A stretch of DNA of 60,967 nt from Rhodoferax sp. (GTDB lineage Bacteria; Pseudomonadota; Gammaproteobacteria; Burkholderiales; Burkholderiaceae_C), in the NCBI GenBank assembly GCA_030685025.1, contig JAUXWC010000008.1, positions 1 through 60,967 on the forward strand, written 5' to 3'. The notes below the pieces were generated by a model. That model searched no databases, was not told the origin of the DNA, and was given only the letters and a program-made list of their open reading frames with translations. The first letter of the stretch is position 1. Each line of letters starts with the position of its first letter. Positions 24,554-32,988 of the stretch are shown one piece after another. The position numbers and the translations under genes were made by a program.

Positions 24554-26554
24554 ATGCCTCGAAGTCAACTTGCCAAGTGGGCCACGGCGTTCGCCGTTTT
24601 CCTGAGCGGCGCCCTCGCGGTCCTGCCTGTAGTAGCGGCCACCAACACAGCAAAGACCCCTGCAGCATCCAGCCTTGACAACGCCACCTGCCAGACTTGC
24701 CACGATGGCAAGAAAGGCAAACTCGAAGGCGCTGGCGCCGACGGCGAGAAGCGCGAACTGCGTGAGATCGCCACCAACAAATACGGCCAGAGCGTGCACG
24801 CCAAAATGCAGTGCGTGGCCTGCCACGCCAACATCACCGACACCACGAGCCCCCACAAAAAGAGCGCCACACCCACGCAGGATTGCGCGCAATGCCACCA
24901 GGCGCTGTGGGACAAGGCCAAACAGGATGGCACCGGCGCAAGCCAGCCACGCATGGAGACCATCGCCAAGAACATCGAGGCGTACAACAAATCCTTCCAC
25001 GCCCGTCCCGACAAGGACAACCCGAAGGTCGCCAAGGCGACCTGTACCCAGTGCCACGACACCCACGCCTTCAACGTGCCGGCCGACCCGAAGAGCCCCG
25101 CCTACGCCGCCTGGCGCAAGGAAACCCCGGCCCTGTGCGGGCAGTCCTGCCATGAGGAACAGATCGAAACCTTCAACGACTCCATCCACGGCAAAGAGGC
25201 AGTCGGCAAGGGCAACATCAAGGCGCCGGTCTGCACCACCTGCCACACCACCCACGAAATCACCAACACCTCGCTGACCTCGTTCAAACTGCTCAACAAC
25301 GAGGACTGCGGTGGCTGCCACAAGGATCGGCTCAGTTCCTACCGCGACACCTACCACGGCCAAGTGACCAAGCTGGGCTATCCCGACACCGCCAAGTGCT
25401 ACAACTGCCACGGCAGCCACGGCATACTGTCGGCCAAAGACCCCAAGTCCAAGGTCCACGTCGACAACCGCCTGAAGACTTGCAAGGAATGTCATGACGG
25501 CAAGAAGCGGGCCTTGGCCACGGCTGGGTTCGCCACCTTCGGGCCGCACGCCAACAGCCACGACTTCGCCAAGTATCCGCAGTTGTGGATCGCCACGAAG
25601 TTCATGCAGGCCCTGCTGATCGGTGTGTTTGCCTTCTTCTGGCTGCATTCGGGCCTGTGGTACTACCGCGAGTGGAAAGACCGCAAGGACGGCAAGACGG
25701 TCGCCCACGTGCGCACCGCTGGCCTGCCGCGGGAGGACAAGCAGTTCTTCCAACGCTTCTCCCTTGGCTGGCGCGTCGCCCACCTGGCCTTTGCCCTGAT
25801 CACCATGGCGCTGGTCCTGACCGGCACCTCGGCCTTGTTCTCGCACACCGCGTGGGCGCCCGTCGTGGCCAGGGCGCTTGGCGGCGCCAGTGGCTTGGCC
25901 TTGATCCACCGGGTGGCGGCGGCGCTGTTTGTGGCCATCTTCTTCATCCACTTTGTGTATGTGATGCAAGGCCTGCTGCGCAGCAAGACCTTCCGCTGGT
26001 TCGGCCCGGATTCGCTGATCCCCAACTGGAAGGATCTGGCCGACTGCGTGGGCATGTTCAAGTGGTTCCTGGGCATGGGTCCCAAGCCACGCTTCGACCG
26101 CTGGGCCTACTACGAAAAGTTTGACTACTGGGCGGTGTTCTGGGGCGTCACGATCATCGGCACCAGCGGGCTGATGATGGCCATACCGACCGTGACGGCA
26201 AGCTTCCTGCCGGGTTGGGTGCTGAACGTTGCCAAGGTGGTGCATGGCGAAGAAGCCTTCCTGGCGGCGGTGTTCCTGTTCACGGTGCACTTCTTCAACA
26301 ACCACTTCCGCCCGGACAAGCTGCCGCCACCGGACATCGTGATGTTCACCGGCACGCAGTCGCTCGAAGAGTTCCGAGCCGACCACCCCGCGCAGTACCA
26401 ACGACTGGTGGACAGCGGTGAGCTGGAGAAACACCTGGTGGATGGGCCATCGCGACCGATGGCTCTGGGTTCGAAGATTCTGGGCCTGGCGCTGATCGCC
26501 GTCGGTCTGGTGTTACTGGTGTTGGTGATTCACGGATTCCTGAGCAGCATGTAA
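24554..26554 (+). CDS. CbcL-like fusion: nine-heme cytochrome c with b-type membrane domain
   Basis: The 666-residue product has a signal peptide (about 1-29), a periplasmic multiheme region and a C-terminal membrane domain. Heme sites are CXXCH at 46, 87, 111, 164, 227, 252, 282 and 310, plus one CX3CH (CGQSCH) at 195-200, nine in all. Hydrophobic helices lie at about 348-368, 405-425, 448-470, 524-545, 566-584 and 638-661. Membrane His residues at 410, 452, 466 and 579 could hold two b hemes, as in the FdnI/HydC cytochrome b family. This architecture matches Geobacter CbcL, an inner-membrane menaquinol-oxidising protein for iron(III) respiration. Here it probably exchanges electrons between quinone pool and the MtrA-like protein, the job of CymA in Shewanella. 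Confidence 0.88.
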   Translation: MPRSQLAKWATAFAVFLSGALAVLPVVAATNTAKTPAASSLDNATCQTCHDGKKGKLEGAGADGEKRELREIATNKYGQSVHAKMQCVACHANITDTTSPHKKSATPTQDCAQCHQALWDKAKQDGTGASQPRMETIAKNIEAYNKSFHARPDKDNPKVAKATCTQCHDTHAFNVPADPKSPAYAAWRKETPALCGQSCHEEQIETFNDSIHGKEAVGKGNIKAPVCTTCHTTHEITNTSLTSFKLLNNEDCGGCHKDRLSSYRDTYHGQVTKLGYPDTAKCYNCHGSHGILSAKDPKSKVHVDNRLKTCKECHDGKKRALATAGFATFGPHANSHDFAKYPQLWIATKFMQALLIGVFAFFWLHSGLWYYREWKDRKDGKTVAHVRTAGLPREDKQFFQRFSLGWRVAHLAFALITMALVLTGTSALFSHTAWAPVVARALGGASGLALIHRVAAALFVAIFFIHFVYVMQGLLRSKTFRWFGPDSLIPNWKDLADCVGMFKWFLGMGPKPRFDRWAYYEKFDYWAVFWGVTIIGTSGLMMAIPTVTASFLPGWVLNVAKVVHGEEAFLAAVFLFTVHFFNNHFRPDKLPPPDIVMFTGTQSLEEFRADHPAQYQRLVDSGELEKHLVDGPSRPMALGSKILGLALIAVGLVLLVLVIHGFLSSM

Positions 26555-26612
26555 GGCTGCTCAAGATGGGCCTAGGCAAGCAAGACAATTAACTGAAAGA
26601 AGGGCTAGCGCT

Positions 26613-27584
26613 ATGAAAGTCAAAAGGATATTAATGGTGGCACTGCAATGTGTTGCCTTGAGTACGGTGCTGTTCAGCGGTGCGGCGCAGGCCGCGACCG
26701 AAGCCAAACCCGAGGCCAAAGACCTGGTCCTCAAAGGTGATGCCAAATGCACCGCGTGCCATGATGAAGCCGACGCACCGGAGCTGCTTGCCATCGGCAA
26801 AACCCGCCACGGCATGACGGGTGACAGCCGTACGCCGACCTGTACCAAATGCCATGGCGAAAGCGCGGCACACACGGATTACAAGGGCAAGGACAAACCG
26901 CCCAGCACCGACATCAATTTCGGCAAAAAAACCAAAGTCTCCGCGCAAGCGCGAAGCGAGTCCTGCCTGACCTGCCACAAGGGTGGCAAAAACATGCACT
27001 GGGACGGTGGCTCGCACGCGTCCAATGACGTCACCTGTGCGTCTTGCCACACGGTGCACAAACAAAAAGACAAAGTGCGCGACAAGGCCCAGCAGGCTGA
27101 GGTCTGCTACGCCTGCCACAAACAGCAGCGCGCAGATGCCAACAAGCTTTCCCATCACCCAATGAATGAAGGCAAAGTCACCTGCTCAAGCTGCCACAAC
27201 CCGCATGGATCCACCGGTCCGAAGCAACTGGTGAAAAACAACGTCAACGAGACCTGCTACACCTGCCACACCGAGAAGCGCGGTCCGTTCTTGTGGGAGC
27301 ACCCCCCAGCAAGCGACGATTGCATCATTTGCCACACACCGCACGGTTCCAACCAGCCTGCCATGCTGAAAGCGCGCGCGCCCTTCCTGTGCGCCTCGTG
27401 CCACCAGACAGCCGGCGGCGGTCACCCAAACACCATTAGAAGCGGTGCTGGCCTGGGTATCACCGGCACTACGCTGACCCCTGGCGTCAACGCACAAGCC
27501 CAGGTCGCCTATAAAGCCTGCCTGAACTGCCATACCCAGGTACACGGCAGCAACCACCCGTCCGGTCCCCGCTTCGTTCGCTAA
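26613..27584 (+). CDS. mtrA: Decaheme cytochrome c, MtrA/PioA/DmsE family
   Basis: The 323-residue product has a signal peptide (cut near 28, AQA-ATE) and ten CXXCH motifs at residues 46, 77, 118, 142, 165, 191, 215, 237, 260 and 303. The spacing and number match MtrA, PioA and DmsE, which thread through an outer-membrane porin and pass electrons across it. The following gene is the porin, 12 bp downstream. Symbol mtrA is by family; MtoA would be used if the flow is iron(II) oxidation. A ribosome-binding GAAGGG lies upstream. Confidence 0.93.
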   Translation: MKVKRILMVALQCVALSTVLFSGAAQAATEAKPEAKDLVLKGDAKCTACHDEADAPELLAIGKTRHGMTGDSRTPTCTKCHGESAAHTDYKGKDKPPSTDINFGKKTKVSAQARSESCLTCHKGGKNMHWDGGSHASNDVTCASCHTVHKQKDKVRDKAQQAEVCYACHKQQRADANKLSHHPMNEGKVTCSSCHNPHGSTGPKQLVKNNVNETCYTCHTEKRGPFLWEHPPASDDCIICHTPHGSNQPAMLKARAPFLCASCHQTAGGGHPNTIRSGAGLGITGTTLTPGVNAQAQVAYKACLNCHTQVHGSNHPSGPRFVR

Positions 27585-27596
27585 GGAGAATAGAGC

Positions 27597-29861
27597 ATGA
27601 AATCAACCATTGAAAAACGCTTCGTACGCACCGTTCTGGCGGCCTCCATCGCTGCCATCGGAGTCTCGGTCTCCCCCGTAGCAGTGGCCGACGATGATGA
27701 AGTTGCTCGCCTGATCCGGCCAGACAGTCAAGTCGAACTGGGTGTGGGTAACGTATTCAGGGACAGCTTCAAGTACGGCGACTACACCGGGCTGAACCGC
27801 GAAGGCTCACATCTGATTGGCAACATTGATCTGATCCGCCGCAACGAAGCCAACACGCATTATTTTTCGTTGACCGGGCACAATCTTGGCCTGGATTCGC
27901 GCAACCTGACGATCAAGGGCGGAGAACAAGGCAACTTCGGCCTGCGCCTCGAATACGACGAGATTCCGAAGTTCTACAACACTACTTATCAGACACCCTA
28001 TCTGGGCGCGGGTAGCACGCGGCTGGTCCAGCCTGCCGGCGTTGCGGACGCAACTAGCGTCGCTGGGATGACAGGTCTGGCGGCCAACATGAAGCCGTAT
28101 GAGGTCAAAACCCAGCGCAAGGGACTCGGGTTTGGTTTCACCAAGGAGTTCAACCGGGGCTGGGATGTCGAAATGGGGTACAAGCGCGAAGACAAGGACG
28201 GCACCAAACTGACCGCAGCCATGATGCAGGCTTTTTCAGGCGGCACGCGTGGCTCGGTTATTGTGCCGGAACCGGTCAATTACAGCACCGACCAGTTCGA
28301 AGCCTTGGCGCGCTATACCGGCGAAAAGCTGCAACTCCAGTTCGGCTACTATGCATCGCTTTTCAAAAATGCCAACGAGTCGCTTACCTGGGATAGCCTG
28401 TTCAATGCCGGCACCAATGACGCCAACTTGACCGGCCGTTATGGCTTGCCGCCTGATAATCAGTCTCATCAGTTCAATGCATCGGGCAGATATGTAATCA
28501 GCAAGGCAACCAGCTTGTCCGGCAACCTGAGCTTCGGCCGCATGACGCAAAACGAACTGTTTTTGCCCTATTCCACGGCGGGCAGTGTCGTCGCGGAACG
28601 CTTCCCCGTGACGCCCTCGCTGAATGGCAAGGTCTACACCACCAACGCCAGCCTGAGGCTGAACACCAAGCTGATGCCCAAGCTGAATCTGACGGCCGGG
28701 CTGCGCTACGATGACCGCGACAACAAGACCGACATCGCGGTGTACGACTACATCACTGGCGACCGCAATTCCGTAGCGGGGCAGCGTACTGCTACCGCCA
28801 ACCTGCAACTGCTACGCAGGAATATGCCGCTCGATATCACAAAGCAGTCGGTGTACGCGGACCTCGATTACCATCTCTCCTCTGCCACCACGGTCAAGCT
28901 GGGTTATGACTTCCACCAGGTTCGCCACAATTACGAACCCACCACCGGCGACAAGGAGCACACCGTCAAGACGGAAGTGAAACATCGCTTTGGCGACATG
29001 GTTTCGGCGGGTGCCAGCTACGCGTATTCGGACCGCAAGGCATCCGACTACAACGGTGCGGCACCGATGTCGTCCACTTATTCGGCAGGGTATCTGAACA
29101 CGTTGTTTGGTGGCACGACCGGAAGAACTTATGCATGGCTTGAGGCGCCGGGCCTGCGCAAGTATTTCCTGGCCGATCGCCAGCGTGACAAATTCGGTGC
29201 CACTGCCAATGTGTCGCCGAGCGAACAGCTCGACCTGCAGTTCGGCGCCCATTACCTGCGCGACAAGTATCCTGATACGGTGGCTGGTATCGGCCTGGCC
29301 AAGGCAAGCAACTGGATCGCCAGCTTCGACGCCAACCTGCAGGCCACCGATGCCTTGTCCGGGAATTTCTTTGCATCCCTCGATCAGTACCAGACCGACC
29401 AGAACGGCGCCCATCTACCTGCCGTACCGAATGTGACGCAGGCAGAAAAAGGTACGATTCCGGCCACGAACCTGGGCGTCACCACCTTGTCCGACCGCAC
29501 TCTTACCTTGGGCGTGGGTGTGCGTTACAAGCCGCTACGCAAGTACGAGATCGGTGGCAACCTGACGCATTCAAGCTCGAAGGGTCGCAGCGAGTTCAAT
29601 TTTGGTTCCGCAGTACTGCCGGCCGGACCATTGCCGGATTTGGTATCCCGCGTCGACCGCCTGGAAGTGTTCGGTCGCTACCACTTGCCAAAAGATCTGA
29701 CGGTCAATCTGAAGTTTGCGCATGAGCGTTACCGTTCGGCCGACTGGGCTTGGGATGCACCGCTGACCTTGACTTCGGTTGGCAGCGTGGTGGGAACCAA
29801 CCAAACCTCACCGAACTACAACGTGAACTTCGTCGGTGTGTCGCTCGCTTATAAGTTCTGA
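27597..29861 (+). CDS. mtrB: MtrB/PioB-family outer-membrane beta-barrel
   Basis: The 754-residue product has a signal peptide ending near AVA-DDD (31). The rest is a run of alternating amphipathic strands typical of a large beta-barrel of the MtrB/PioB family, and it ends in Phe (SLAYKF), the outer-membrane assembly signal. No Cys is visible, so the N-terminal CXXC reported for Shewanella-type MtrB is absent, as in PioB-like members. It should sheath the decaheme protein so that electrons cross the outer membrane. The start lies 12 bp after the decaheme gene, preceded by AAGGAGA. A terminator follows directly. Confidence 0.92.
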   Translation: MKSTIEKRFVRTVLAASIAAIGVSVSPVAVADDDEVARLIRPDSQVELGVGNVFRDSFKYGDYTGLNREGSHLIGNIDLIRRNEANTHYFSLTGHNLGLDSRNLTIKGGEQGNFGLRLEYDEIPKFYNTTYQTPYLGAGSTRLVQPAGVADATSVAGMTGLAANMKPYEVKTQRKGLGFGFTKEFNRGWDVEMGYKREDKDGTKLTAAMMQAFSGGTRGSVIVPEPVNYSTDQFEALARYTGEKLQLQFGYYASLFKNANESLTWDSLFNAGTNDANLTGRYGLPPDNQSHQFNASGRYVISKATSLSGNLSFGRMTQNELFLPYSTAGSVVAERFPVTPSLNGKVYTTNASLRLNTKLMPKLNLTAGLRYDDRDNKTDIAVYDYITGDRNSVAGQRTATANLQLLRRNMPLDITKQSVYADLDYHLSSATTVKLGYDFHQVRHNYEPTTGDKEHTVKTEVKHRFGDMVSAGASYAYSDRKASDYNGAAPMSSTYSAGYLNTLFGGTTGRTYAWLEAPGLRKYFLADRQRDKFGATANVSPSEQLDLQFGAHYLRDKYPDTVAGIGLAKASNWIASFDANLQATDALSGNFFASLDQYQTDQNGAHLPAVPNVTQAEKGTIPATNLGVTTLSDRTLTLGVGVRYKPLRKYEIGGNLTHSSSKGRSEFNFGSAVLPAGPLPDLVSRVDRLEVFGRYHLPKDLTVNLKFAHERYRSADWAWDAPLTLTSVGSVVGTNQTSPNYNVNFVGVSLAYKF

Positions 29862-29874
29862 CCCCGCTTGCCCG

Positions 29875-29919
29875 GTTTCAGCATTGCGAATTTTCGTAAT
29901 GCTGAAACAGGGCATTTTT
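29875..29919 (+). terminator. Rho-independent terminator after mtrB
   Basis: GTTTCAGCATT and AATGCTGAAAC form an 11-bp perfect stem (29875-29885 with 29898-29908), followed by GGGCATTTTT. It ends the electron-transfer operon. No outer-surface cytochrome gene is included before it. Confidence 0.88.
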
Positions 29920-29988
29920 CATTTTGCGCATCAACCTCCAGGAACGCTGCTCGCCGGCGTGAGTAGCTGGTGCCAAAGTTGCCGCGTT

Positions 29989-30420
29989 TCAATTGAAAAA
30001 CCTGAACCAGTAGCCCAAGGAGCCCAGATAGGTGGCGCTCGGTGTGACGCCGTCCACGCCTTGGTAGGTGCGCCCAACGGCCTCTTTTTGGGTGCCCGAG
30101 TTGTTCATCACAAACGTGTCCCAGTCCACGGCCATGTAGCCGCAGGGCAAGGCACCAAAGTCCACGGGGCCGGTTGCATAGTTGGCCGACAGCAGGGCCA
30201 GGTTGAATTCATCGGCCAGCTCAAACCACGATGCCGCATGGGTGTCCATGCGCTGGCGCAAAGTCGAGGACGAAGGCACCACGCCAACATCGAGCGCACG
30301 GGTGAAGAAATTGTCACCCCGAAACTCTTCGACCGCATCGAAGTCGTTCTTGCCTTGCACCAGCAAGGCCAGGTAGGACTTCAAAATAGGTAAATTAGCA
30401 TTTTTTGACCGTTGACTCAC
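29989..30420 (-). pseudogene. IS1380-type transposase fragment
   Basis: The 143-residue frame matches the middle-N part of IS1380-family transposases (PILKSYLALLVQGKNDFDAVEEFRG, then PSSSTLRQRMD, MNNSGTQKEAVGRTYQGVDG and ATYLGSLGY). Full enzymes have about 430-470 residues. Both the first 60 or so residues and the whole catalytic C-terminal part are missing. It stops soon after the DDE-containing start region. No terminal inverted repeats were identified. It marks an insertion or deletion event directly downstream of the mtr operon. Confidence 0.75.
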
Positions 30421-30491
30421 GGATTCAGGGAGCTGATTGGCTGATTGCAGTTACTTGAAAGTTTGATGGCATGGACGGCTGGGGGGTGTTC

Positions 30492-30761
30492 ATGGCAGAT
30501 TTTTTAAGCCAGAGGTTTGGCAAGAATGTTTGGATCACTCACCATGCTCGCAAGAGTATGCAGAAACGGGAAATTGATGACGCAACCCTTGAACGGCTTA
30601 TCGAGGAGGGCGAAGTCAAACGCCGGAGCGATGTGGCCATGTGGGTCTTCAAACACATCGCAGGACCAACGGACAATTTGATCTGTGTTGCCGCCGTGGA
30701 AAAGGCGGCTGTGATTGTCAAGACGGTCATGATCAACTGGGAATTGGAGGATGAAGTATGA
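30492..30761 (+). CDS. DUF4258 domain protein
   Basis: The 89-residue product (from MADFLSQRF) has the DUF4258 pattern THHARKSMQKREID..LERLIEEGEVKRR, a BrnT/RelE-like small fold. Some families of this fold are toxins, but activity is not shown. The ATG at 30492 is preceded by GGGGGG; an alternative ATG at 30471 has a poorer upstream context. It overlaps the following gene by ATGA, so the two are translationally coupled. Confidence 0.75.
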   Translation: MADFLSQRFGKNVWITHHARKSMQKREIDDATLERLIEEGEVKRRSDVAMWVFKHIAGPTDNLICVAAVEKAAVIVKTVMINWELEDEV

Positions 30762-30961
30762 GAATCGAGTACGACGACCAAGACGATATCCTTCATATCG
30801 AGTTCTCCAAGGAACCGATAGTCAAGGATGTTTCTCATGGGTGGAATGTCAACGTCGGCTACGCGGCAACCGGGATCGCTGAGATCACGATTCTTGATGC
30901 CAAGTCTGCCGGCTACTGGCCGCTGGAAAACGTCAAGGATTTGTTGCTCATGGCAGCCTGA
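30758..30961 (+). CDS. DUF2283 domain protein
   Basis: The 67-residue product matches DUF2283 (MRIEYDDQDDILHIEFSKEP..GIAEITILDAKS). DUF2283 genes often sit immediately after DUF4258 genes, as here. The pair is suspected of forming a toxin-antitoxin-like unit, with this as the partner. The start codon overlaps the previous stop. Confidence 0.8.
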   Translation: MRIEYDDQDDILHIEFSKEPIVKDVSHGWNVNVGYAATGIAEITILDAKSAGYWPLENVKDLLLMAA

Positions 30962-30989
30962 CTATCGACGCTTTGGTCTGATGGTTTAA

Positions 30990-31076
30990 GGAGTGGTACG
31001 TTGTGTGCCTGAAGGCCGCAACCCCACCTGCACCAACTGCCACGAGTCTGTGGCAAACGCAGCGGGTTTGTCATAA
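30990..31076 (+). pseudogene. Possible remnant of a c-type cytochrome C terminus
   Basis: A short frame with no usable beginning reads PEGRNPTCTNCHESVANAAGLS and then stops. It contains one heme motif (CTNCH) in a protein-like setting, 1.1 kb downstream of the mtr operon and past the transposase fragment. It overlaps the 3' end of the DUF4143 ATPase gene on the other strand by 6 bp. It may be the tail of a lost cytochrome gene, or chance. Confidence 0.3.
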
Positions 31077-32228
31077 TGCTTGCCCCAGTTTTTTGGGTAT
31101 GTCGGTGACGCCAATAACTTCAACATTGCCCTGCACTGGCCAGCCCGTCTGCACCGGCGCCACGATATAGGCCGCGTCCACCCCCACGTCTTCGCAGGCT
31201 TGCCAAAAGCCCTTGGTCACTGTGGGCGCGCTGGAAAACTTGACTTCAAAACCCAGCTTGCGCGGGCCCAGCTCCACCACCACGTCCAGCTCCGCGCCCG
31301 CAGCGGTGCGGTAAAACGTCATGCTGGCCCCGGCGGGCAGGTGGCTGGCAATTTGCTCCACCACAAAGCCCTCCCACGACGCACCCGTGCCGGGGTGACC
31401 CAACAGGTCATTCACGTCCCGCAGGCCCAGCAGGCTGTGCAGCAAGCCGCTGTCGCGCACATACACCTTGGGCGACTTGACCAGCCGTTTGCCCAAGTTG
31501 ACGAAATACGGCTCCAGGCGGCGCACCATCAGGGTGTCGCACAGGTGGTCCAGGTAGCGCCCGGTGGTGGTGGCCGAAATGCCCAGTGACGCCGCGATAG
31601 CCGATGCGTTGAACATCTGCCCGTGCAGATGGGCCACCATGCGCCAAAAACGGTGCATCAACTGCGGCTCTACGCTAATGCCCAGCGCGGGCATGTCGGT
31701 GTTCAAGAAATGGCGAATCAGCGCAATGCGCCAGTCCCAGGAAGCGTTCGCGGTTTTGGCCAAATAGCTGTTGGGAAACCCCCCGCGCAGCCACAGCGTC
31801 TGGATATCTTCAAAGCTTTGGTAGACCTCACTCACCACCAGCGGTGACATGTCCACCAGCGACAAGCGCCCCGCCAGCGACTGCGATTGTTTGAGCAGCT
31901 TGAACGAAGCCGACCCCAGCAACAAAAATCGCCCCGGGCGGCGGTCCTCGTCAATTTCGCCCCGCAACTCGCTCAGGATGTGGGGCTGGTTTTGTATCTC
32001 GTCGAGCACCACCAGGCGCTGCCGGTTGGCGGCAAAAAAAGCCGCCGGGTTGGCCAGCCGCGCCAAAGCCTGGGGGTTGTCCAAGTCCAGATAAATAGAC
32101 CGTGCCGCGTCTGATGCCACCGCCTTGGCCAGCGTTGTTTTGCCCACCTGGCGTGGCCCCAGAATGCCAACCGCCGGGCTCCACTGCAGCTGCTCGTTGA
32201 CTTTTGCTAAGGCTAGACGGTTAAACAT
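31071..32228 (-). CDS. AAA ATPase with DUF4143 domain
   Basis: The 385-residue product has Walker A GPRQVGKT at 24-31 and Walker B LVVLDEIQ near 70-80, followed by sensor residues in LLGSASF. The C-terminal DUF4143 half includes YLDHLCDTLMVRRLEPY and the nuclease-like pocket GAELDVVVELGPRKLGFEVK. Such genes are widespread, mobile, and of unknown role; a defence or toxin link is suggested in some genomes. A perfect inverted repeat lies 3 bp upstream of the start. Confidence 0.85.
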   Translation of the reverse strand: MFNRLALAKVNEQLQWSPAVGILGPRQVGKTTLAKAVASDAARSIYLDLDNPQALARLANPAAFFAANRQRLVVLDEIQNQPHILSELRGEIDEDRRPGRFLLLGSASFKLLKQSQSLAGRLSLVDMSPLVVSEVYQSFEDIQTLWLRGGFPNSYLAKTANASWDWRIALIRHFLNTDMPALGISVEPQLMHRFWRMVAHLHGQMFNASAIAASLGISATTTGRYLDHLCDTLMVRRLEPYFVNLGKRLVKSPKVYVRDSGLLHSLLGLRDVNDLLGHPGTGASWEGFVVEQIASHLPAGASMTFYRTAAGAELDVVVELGPRKLGFEVKFSSAPTVTKGFWQACEDVGVDAAYIVAPVQTGWPVQGNVEVIGVTDIPKKLGQAL

Positions 32229-32230
32229 GC

Positions 32231-32263
32231 TTGCATATTAGCTATTACGTGCAGAATATGCAA
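32231..32263 (-). promoter_or_regulatory. Inverted repeat upstream of the DUF4143 ATPase
   Basis: TTGCATATT (32231-32239) and AATATGCAA (32255-32263) are perfect inverted repeats spaced by 15 bp. The near arm ends 3 bp from the start codon, so a bound protein or RNA hairpin would block translation or transcription. Autoregulation is possible. Confidence 0.5.
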
Positions 32264-32287
32264 GGATAAATGCCTGCATAACTGGGG

Positions 32288-32336
32288 CCGGTTAATCAAC
32301 CAGCCCCCGGCTACGCACTACCGGTTGATTGACCGG
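32288..32336. repeat. 14-bp inverted repeat
   Basis: CCGGTTAATCAACC (32288-32301) and GGTTGATTGACCGG (32323-32336) pair at 13 of 14 positions. It lies downstream of the deleted SDR gene and could be its terminator stem or a mobile-element end. No T run follows. Confidence 0.45.
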
Positions 32337-32361
32337 CGGCGCATACCGGGCGGCACAGCCG

Positions 32362-32703
32362 CTAGCGGTGAGCAAAGTCGGCCACGTCATACCTGCCACC
32401 GCTGGTGAGCGTTGGCAAGTCGAGAATATGACCGATGGCGGCGGCAACGTCGGCCGGCGCGACCAAAGCACCTTGCGTTTTGCGCTGGACGAAGCGCTCC
32501 TGGTCTGGGAAGTCGTGCACCGAGGCCGCCCGGATGTCGGCTTGCATGGCGGTGTCCATGACGCCGGGATCGATGTTGATGTCCACGAAGGGGTGGGGCG
32601 CGCTTCTGGAAAATTCAACAAGGTGGTAGCCCTTGGCGGTGAGCAGATCACAAAGGGCAAGGCCGAGGCCTTTGGAGCCGCCGGTTAGTAGTGCGAGACG
32701 CAT
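32362..32703 (-). pseudogene. Short-chain dehydrogenase with internal in-frame deletion
   Basis: The 113-residue frame begins with an SDR nucleotide-binding motif (LALLTGGSKGLGLALCDLL) and ends with an SDR C-terminal part (PGVMDTAMQADIRAAS..SGGRYDVADF). The joint lies near residue 46, where PFVDINID meets PGVMDT. About 120-130 residues carrying the NNAG strand, catalytic Ser and YxxxK are missing compared with the family length of about 240. The frame is kept, so a short protein may still be made but cannot be an active dehydrogenase. Confidence 0.75.
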
Positions 32704-32988
32704 GGATGGGCCTTTGTGGCTGAACGCGTTGAGCGGAAAGACCAGCCGGGGTCACAACGCGGCCTCGGTGGTTGGAAGCAAGTTGCTACGTAATGCATAG
32801 CTGCTCACGCATATTCCATGCTGGCTGGCGGCATATTTTAAGTCATGGCTCCCAACTGACCGGCGGCGATAGCTTGCTGTCAAATCCCATGGGAACGGCT
32901 CCTCTTTTTAGTTGTGCGAGACAAGCCCCGAAGGTAGCAGAGATTGCGAAATAATTCCTGCGCCCATTCGGGGCCGCACACCGGCCCG
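32704..32988. other. Gene-free stretch beside the SDR remnant
   Basis: These 285 bp hold only short frames without protein-like sequence. The composition is less GC-rich than the surroundings. No repeats or terminators were identified. Confidence 0.45.

Noticed and set aside
24461-26434. Minus-strand open frame of 657 codons opposite the nine-heme fusion gene
   Set aside because: The sense strand has nine heme motifs and membrane helices; the antisense frame has no recognisable domain.
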